Positions 4,802 to 8,874 of a DNA stretch of 8,874 bases are shown here, piece after piece. The notes below the pieces were generated by a model. It ran no database searches. It was given only the letters and a program-made list of their open reading frames with translations, and was not told the DNA's origin. The position numbers and the translations under genes are program-made. Numbering within the stretch: the first letter of the stretch is position 1; every line of letters begins with the position of its first letter. The stretch comes from Ignavibacteriota bacterium (lineage in GTDB: Bacteria; Bacteroidota; Ignavibacteria; Palsa-1295), in contig JANYLL010000391.1 in NCBI GenBank assembly GCA_025357895.1, positions 1 through 8,874 of the forward strand, written 5' to 3'.

Positions 4802-6520
4802 ATGAACGATAACACCGGAAATTCCGAGAAAAAGGTTTTGTCCCTTTTGCAAAAAGCAGATCGACTGTTGATCTCCGATTTCGAAGCTGCGATAACGTTA
4901 TTGAGTGAAGCTGTAAAAGAATCGAGAGCTTCCGGAAAAAATGAATTACTTGCTGCAAGTTTAGCGATGGCTGGCGGGAGTTGTTTACTTTCAACGCGCT
5001 TAACAGATGCAGTCAGATATTATAAAGAAGCTCATTCAATTTATTTAAGGTTAGGGGATGTAGATGCCCAACTTGAAATGGAATATGGCCTGGTTTCATC
5101 GAAACTTTCAGCAGGAAATGAAAAACGCAACCTCGTTCAACTACATAATATTTTAGAGAAGAGAACTTCCACTCCTGTAGATGCTGCAATAGCCAAGCAA
5201 AGTAATTTTTATATTCCAAGAAAGTGGAAAGATCGTATTCTTGAACGAATTCCTTCACTTCTAAAAATCGAGCAATGCAGGCAAACACAAATCGCCGTTT
5301 TATACAACTCTCTTGCACGAGGATATTATTTGATCAATGAATTCGGCAAATCCATATCCTACTTAAATCTCGAACTAGATATATGCAGAAGGGGCAAGGA
5401 TTATAGTCAAATGTCAAAAACATTGAACAACCTTTCTGCGGTTTACTCCACAATATGGGATTTGGAAGCTGCGCGTAAGTATGCACAACAGGCGCTGAAG
5501 ATCAATCGGAGATTAAAAGACGAGCCTTCGATCGCTGTTAATTTGCATAACCTTGCCAACATTGCTATGGAATCAGGACAAAGGGATCGAGCGGTAAAAT
5601 TGGCAACAAAAGCATTGCAGATGTATGAAAAGTTACATTTGATGAATTCTGTGGGAAAGATTTTCGTGTTTCTGGCAGAATCGGAATTGAAGTTTGGATC
5701 TCTCGCTAAAGCATCTTCACTGAATATGCACGCTTTAGACATCCTCTCACAAAGTGGGGAAACGGCGGACTTATTGGATTGCGAGCTTCAGCAACTCTTA
5801 ATTGCATATAAGAGATCCCATTCAAAGAAAATAGTCAAGAGCGTGATTGCTCTTTATGAGAAGGCAAAAGCTAATAAGCAGATGAAACAATATGAGATCG
5901 CAAAGGAAATTGTTCGTATTGCAAAAGAGCACAAACTCCATTCGGAGTCTCTGCAGTGGATGGAAATTGTTCATGAAAATGAAATCAACAAAGTAAAAGA
6001 GGAGCAGAATAACGCTATATGGAAAATTGAGATCGAACAAGAGCTTGCAAAAATCGAACAGGAGAGCAAAATACAAAAGCTCAAAATGCAAAATCTCGAA
6101 TTAGAACTGAAGGCGAAAACAAATGAAACAGAATTCCTTGCTGCTCAGCTTGCGAAAAAGTCATCGGTATTTGCCGAACTGACTAGTGAGCTACGTACAT
6201 TGGAGCCGAATACATCCCTTGCAAAAGCGATCGAACTGATCGAATCCATCCGCTTTCGGGATTTGGAATACGAGCAATTGGAAAAGCGTGTCCAGTCCCA
6301 GCAAAATAAATTTATCATTGCCCTTGAGAAACAATATCCTTCTCTCACCTCCATGGAGAAAAAAGTCTGCGTGCTTTTAAAAACCGGACTGAAGCCTGCG
6401 GATATTGCCAGTATCCTCTTCATTTCTCGCCGAACCGTCGAAACGCATTGCCTAAGTATTAGAAAAAAGTTGAATTTATCTAAAAAAGTACGGCTTTTGA
6501 CCTATTTTCAACAATTTTAG
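4802..6520 (+). CDS. TPR/coiled-coil transcriptional regulator with C-terminal LuxR-type HTH
   Basis: A 572-residue, probably cytoplasmic protein without signal peptide or membrane segment. Residues 5-95 are helical, TPR-like repeats. About 160-320 holds consecutive tetratricopeptide repeats, with recognisable LNNLSAVYSTIWDLEAARKY and NLHNLANIAMESGQRDRAVK units. Residues 390-465 are rich in Lys, Glu, Gln and Leu and should form a long coiled coil. The C-terminus (about 510-560) is a LuxR/GerE helix-turn-helix: LTSMEKKVCVLL, then ADIASILFISRRTVETH, then IRKKL. There is no receiver or ligand domain, so the input is probably protein binding by the TPR part. A TTG at 4790 opens the same frame four codons earlier; I prefer the ATG at 4802. 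Neither has a close Shine-Dalgarno site. It diverges from the transketolase unit and precedes genes for exported proteins, which are possible targets by position only. Confidence 0.9.
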   Translation: MNDNTGNSEKKVLSLLQKADRLLISDFEAAITLLSEAVKESRASGKNELLAASLAMAGGSCLLSTRLTDAVRYYKEAHSIYLRLGDVDAQLEMEYGLVSSKLSAGNEKRNLVQLHNILEKRTSTPVDAAIAKQSNFYIPRKWKDRILERIPSLLKIEQCRQTQIAVLYNSLARGYYLINEFGKSISYLNLELDICRRGKDYSQMSKTLNNLSAVYSTIWDLEAARKYAQQALKINRRLKDEPSIAVNLHNLANIAMESGQRDRAVKLATKALQMYEKLHLMNSVGKIFVFLAESELKFGSLAKASSLNMHALDILSQSGETADLLDCELQQLLIAYKRSHSKKIVKSVIALYEKAKANKQMKQYEIAKEIVRIAKEHKLHSESLQWMEIVHENEINKVKEEQNNAIWKIEIEQELAKIEQESKIQKLKMQNLELELKAKTNETEFLAAQLAKKSSVFAELTSELRTLEPNTSLAKAIELIESIRFRDLEYEQLEKRVQSQQNKFIIALEKQYPSLTSMEKKVCVLLKTGLKPADIASILFISRRTVETHCLSIRKKLNLSKKVRLLTYFQQF

Positions 6521-6530
6521 AATTTCCATC

Positions 6531-6557
6531 TACGTATATTTTTACGTATTTTATTTT
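6531..6557 (+). terminator. Weak hairpin with T-tracts after the LuxR gene
   Basis: Two TACGTA hexamers (6531-6536 and 6543-6548) can pair around a TATTTT loop and are followed by TTTT, A, TTTT. This is a terminator-like shape 11 bases after the LuxR-type gene's stop. With only two G-C pairs per arm it is weak. Because it directly precedes a -7-like promoter element, it may instead be a binding site, since TACGTA is itself palindromic. Confidence 0.33.
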
Positions 6558-6558
6558 G

Positions 6559-6566
6559 TAACTTTG
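6559..6566 (+). promoter_or_regulatory. Candidate Bacteroidota-type -7 element for the secreted protein gene
   Basis: TAACTTTG fits TAnnTTTG exactly and ends 48 bases before the ATG at 6615, a plausible leader length. No clear TTTG -33 box is seen at the usual 19-21 base spacing; the region there is T- and A-rich with a TACGTA hexamer. Confidence 0.4.
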
Positions 6567-6614
6567 GCCGGTCTCAATCGTTTTCATACTGTATTAATCT
6601 TTATTATTACGGTT

Positions 6615-8081
6615 ATGAAACACTTTCCTGCATTTCTTATCTCTGCTCTTATTGCTTTGATGGTTAGTTCTATTCATGCTCAACAATCAAGCCCTACGGG
6701 GTTTACCGTTCATGAGTGGGGGACTTTTACTACCCTGACCGGAAGTGATGGTATCCTTCTACCTGGATTATATCACGAAGAAGAATCATTGCCTTATTTC
6801 GTGAACCATTTTCCCGGTTTTGTTCAAGGATGTAAGATCCGAAAAGGACTTTATCTGGATTGTGAAAACGTAACAGTGAAAATGGAGACGCCTGTAATTT
6901 ATTTTTATTCGGATAAAGCGCGGCAGGTTACCGTCCGTGTAGATTATCCCGGCGGGACGATCAGCCAATGGTATCCGGAGAGAGATACCGGAGAAATGCT
7001 CGATCAAAGCAATTTTTCAGGCTCGCTCGATTTCGGCTCGGCACATAATGGATGGATCGAGTGGAATGCGCATATTCTCGCCAAATCGGAAAACGATACA
7101 GCAGGAATTTCGAAATATGATGAAACGCACACCTGGCAAGCGCCACGTAATACCGATGCCAATGTTGTGACCGGGCCTAATGGCGAAGTAGAAAAATTTC
7201 TCTTCTATCGCGGCGTCGGTAATGCAAATTTCATGGATGGCGGTGGCGATAGAGAACACTATCTGCTTAAGACTTCATTCGAAGGAAATAATCTTGTCAT
7301 AAAAAATCTGACGCATTATAATATCCTCTACGGATTTGTTTTCGAAAGCAAGGTCGATGCATCTGGCGATACGACAAAGACTGTCTGGTGGAGCGGAGCG
7401 ATCAATGACGGAGCAAAAATTACCTGCAGCGCTCCGAAAACTGCTCCGGCAAGCACGTTCGATGCAATTCTCACAACGTTCCGTGATAAGCTTGTTGAAA
7501 AAGGTCTTTATAAAAAAGAAGCGGATGCCATGATCGACACCTGGAAGCAAAGCTATTTTGGAACACCAGGCTTGCGCGTTTTCTGGATCGTGCCGGTGAA
7601 CTCCACAGCTAAGACTCTTCCTATGACCATTACGCCGAAGCCAGATAAACTCGAACGCATTCTCGTTGCGCGCTCCGAAGTTCTGACGCCGGAGTTCGAA
7701 AAGCAACTCCTTGCCGATTACCAGAAAGGTAACCTCTACAATTATTATAGTGATAGGTATTACCTCGCCTACCAGGCGCGTGTACAGGCAATGCTGGCAA
7801 ATGCCGGAGTTGCTTCCGGTAACTCCGAGGCCGATAATTTCCATATCTATCCGAACCCCTCTACCGGAAAATTCACGATCGCTTCTGCCAAAAGCGGAGC
7901 TGCGGAGATAACTCTCGTCAATCTTCTCGGCACAAAAATCGCGCAGATCTTTTCCGGCGAGATCGAAGCCGGCCCTCAAGCAATGAACTGGGATGCGACG
8001 GAGACCCCATCCGGCATATATTACTGCCTCATCAAAATGAACGGCAAGACGGAGAATTATCTTTTAGTGATTGCGAAGTAA
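6615..8081 (+). CDS. Secreted protein of uncharacterised HEWGTF-motif family with T9SS sorting tail
   Basis: A 488-residue exported protein. Residues 1-22 are a signal peptide ending SSIHA before QQ. The body (about 29-360) carries motifs I associate with a conserved family of unknown function also found in planctomycetes: HEWGTF (33-38), VTVKMETPVIYFY (86-98), ISQWYPE (116-122), FLFYRG (195-200), RVFWIVP (321-327), LPMTITPKP (335-343) and RSEVLTP (353-359). No catalytic set is evident to me. Residues 409-488 form a complete type A T9SS C-terminal domain: YPNPSTGKF, LVNLLGTKI, then PSGIYYCLIKMNGK, LLVIAK. This implies Sec export, outer-membrane translocation by T9SS, and surface attachment or release. 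A TTG at 6564 opens the frame 17 codons earlier, but the ATG at 6615 gives a clean signal peptide and leaves room for the TAACTTTG promoter. There is no Shine-Dalgarno site. Confidence 0.9.
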   Translation: MKHFPAFLISALIALMVSSIHAQQSSPTGFTVHEWGTFTTLTGSDGILLPGLYHEEESLPYFVNHFPGFVQGCKIRKGLYLDCENVTVKMETPVIYFYSDKARQVTVRVDYPGGTISQWYPERDTGEMLDQSNFSGSLDFGSAHNGWIEWNAHILAKSENDTAGISKYDETHTWQAPRNTDANVVTGPNGEVEKFLFYRGVGNANFMDGGGDREHYLLKTSFEGNNLVIKNLTHYNILYGFVFESKVDASGDTTKTVWWSGAINDGAKITCSAPKTAPASTFDAILTTFRDKLVEKGLYKKEADAMIDTWKQSYFGTPGLRVFWIVPVNSTAKTLPMTITPKPDKLERILVARSEVLTPEFEKQLLADYQKGNLYNYYSDRYYLAYQARVQAMLANAGVASGNSEADNFHIYPNPSTGKFTIASAKSGAAEITLVNLLGTKIAQIFSGEIEAGPQAMNWDATETPSGIYYCLIKMNGKTENYLLVIAK

Positions 8082-8092
8082 ATTCTTTTTTG

Positions 8093-8122
8093 GTAGAGAC
8101 GCGATATTACCCGCGTCTCTAC
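8093..8122. repeat. Strong hairpin repeat (GTAGAGACGCG type)
   Basis: GTAGAGACGCG (8093-8103) and CGCGTCTCTAC (8112-8122) are exact 11-bp reverse complements around an 8-base spacer. The hairpin starts 11 bases after the stop codon of the secreted-protein gene. The tail after the stem (TAAGTTTTG) is only partly T-rich, so it may act as a terminator. From memory, closely similar hairpins occur as dispersed repeats in cyanobacteria and other groups; I cannot confirm this here. It lies between a complete sorting tail and a fragment of another. Confidence 0.8.
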
Positions 8123-8133
8123 TAAGTTTTGTA

Positions 8134-8259
8134 ACGAAAGCTCCAAAACCGAATGCGGCGGAGTTCGAGATCAATCTCTCGGCGCTACCGCCGGGCATAT
8201 ACTTTGTGAGGTTCGCGTTGGCGAATAAAGTTATTACGAGGAAAATAATTAAGGAGTAA
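8134..8259 (+). pseudogene. Orphan T9SS C-terminal sorting-domain fragment
   Basis: In one open frame this stretch encodes EFEINLSALPPGIYFVRF followed by a short turn and ITRKIIKE-stop. That is the classic last third of a type A T9SS sorting domain (I-x-L-S-x-L-P-x-G-I-Y-F-V, basic strand, terminal Lys). The front of the domain and any cargo are missing. The frame only extends back to a TTG at 8071 through the hairpin repeat, giving no sensible start. It is in a different frame from the upstream gene, which already has its own full sorting tail, so it is not that gene's end. It looks like the remnant of a deleted cargo gene cut at the hairpin repeat. Its final codons carry the ribosome-binding site of the next gene. 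Confidence 0.6.
8251..8256 (+). promoter_or_regulatory. Shine-Dalgarno site of the beta-propeller gene
   Basis: AAGGAG lies 8 bases before the ATG at 8265 and is the only strong Shine-Dalgarno sequence in front of a gene in this window. It overlaps the last sense codons of the orphan sorting-tail fragment, suggesting that the lost gene and this one were once translated as neighbours in one transcript. Confidence 0.7.
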
Positions 8260-8264
8260 TTGCT

Positions 8265-8874
8265 ATGAAACAAAAAGGTATCTTCATTTTTACTGTTATG
8301 TTTTTTTTACTCTCAACAACGAGTAGTTTGTTAGCACAAACTGGTTGGTTTCCTTTGAAAAACGCTCCGCTTATCAAACAATACGGTCAACTATATTTTG
8401 TCAATCGAGATACAGGATTTGTATCTGGGGATACAGGAAATTTTGGTTGGGCAAATTTTCGCACAATGGATGGAGGTAGTACTTGGACTCCTGTGAATTT
8501 TCAGATTCAAAGCTTCTTCAACAATAACCGGCTTGGTGTTGCGATATCAGACAGCGGGGGTTATATTTTTTCATCAGATTATGGATTTACCTGGAAAAAA
8601 AACGATGCGAAAGGGCTTCAGTTGTTTTTCCCCTCAGATTCGGTAGGGTATTCAATTAGTTATACTACAACATCGGCTATACTAGGAAAGACAATAGATG
8701 CAGGCAGAACATGGTCTTACAAAACTATCCTTCAACTCACAGCCCCTAAGTTGAATGTAATCCATATAGGAGCACTCGCATTCAGGGACGATAACCATGG
8801 ATTTTTTACCATTTCAGAAGAAGCATCCGATGGCTCAGGCGGATTTGATATTAGTTACTATACTTTTGATGGAG
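8265..8874 (+). CDS. Secreted BNR/Ycf48-like beta-propeller protein, N-terminal part (runs off right edge)
   Basis: The frame is open from an ATG with a good Shine-Dalgarno site to the window end (203 codons visible). Residues 1-24 are a signal peptide ending SSLLA before QT. Three Asp-box (BNR) motifs follow: TMDGGSTW (67-74), SSDYGFTW (103-110) and TIDAGRTW (143-150). They are spaced 36-40 residues apart, each on a predicted propeller blade. Interleaved F-x-x-x-x-x-G-F/Y patterns (YFVNRDTGFVSG, FPSDSVGYS, FRDDNHGFF) are typical of the Ycf48/photosystem-assembly-like and sortilin-like propellers. In this group of bacteria such proteins are usually large extracellular T9SS cargos involved in binding or surface functions; a sorting tail would be beyond the window. 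No sialidase catalytic residues can be judged from this part. Asp boxes alone do not imply sialidase activity. Confidence 0.9.
   Translation, partial: MKQKGIFIFTVMFFLLSTTSSLLAQTGWFPLKNAPLIKQYGQLYFVNRDTGFVSGDTGNFGWANFRTMDGGSTWTPVNFQIQSFFNNNRLGVAISDSGGYIFSSDYGFTWKKNDAKGLQLFFPSDSVGYSISYTTTSAILGKTIDAGRTWSYKTILQLTAPKLNVIHIGALAFRDDNHGFFTISEEASDGSGGFDISYYTFDG

Noticed and set aside
7275..7979. Long minus-strand open frame of 234 codons opposite the secreted-protein gene
   Set aside because: It is an antisense shadow: the plus-strand frame has a signal peptide, family motifs and a T9SS tail, while this translation has no domain-like pattern.

Overview
The window looks like a chromosome segment from the Bacteroidota/Chlorobiota/Ignavibacteriota/Kapaibacteriota assemblage. 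The evidence is a type IX secretion (T9SS) C-terminal sorting tail on a secreted protein, a second orphan tail of the same kind, a TPR/coiled-coil/LuxR regulator of the style common in that group, candidate -7 elements matching TAnnTTTG, and few strong Shine-Dalgarno sites. I cannot name a species. The segment is mostly AT-rich, with a somewhat GC-richer stretch around 6900-8250.

Left part (1-2000) is accessory DNA. It holds the first 26 codons of an IS3-type transposase OrfA (minus strand, running off the left edge), a five-helix membrane protein of unknown function, and a 67-residue XRE-type DNA-binding protein with a perfect inverted repeat against its start codon. Next comes an IS1595-family transposase that stops just before its second catalytic aspartate. 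A hairpin with A- and T-tracts on its two sides separates this plus-strand remnant from the minus-strand genes that follow and probably terminates both.

Middle part (2039-4503, minus strand) is a split transketolase. The N-terminal, thiamine-diphosphate-binding subunit comes first, then the C-terminal subunit. The two halves are normally adjacent, but here about 485 bases separate them. That gap is almost filled by a small GIY-YIG nuclease-domain gene bracketed by inverted copies of a repeat beginning TGTCATTCTGA. One copy is itself interrupted by a perfect 11-bp-arm palindrome. The cassette begins 9 bases after the stop of one half and ends 4 bases before the start of the other, which looks like a repeat-bounded mobile unit. 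This is the most interesting structure in the window.

Right part (4504-8874, plus strand) starts with a divergent promoter region rich in TTTGA/TCAAA half-sites. It is followed by the TPR-LuxR regulator, then a secreted protein of an uncharacterised family (HEWGTF motif) with a complete T9SS sorting tail. After that come a strong GTAGAGACGCG hairpin repeat, an orphan fragment of another sorting tail, and the start of a secreted BNR/Asp-box beta-propeller that runs off the right edge. The surface proteins are probably exported by Sec and then T9SS. Whether the LuxR protein controls them is only inferred from position.
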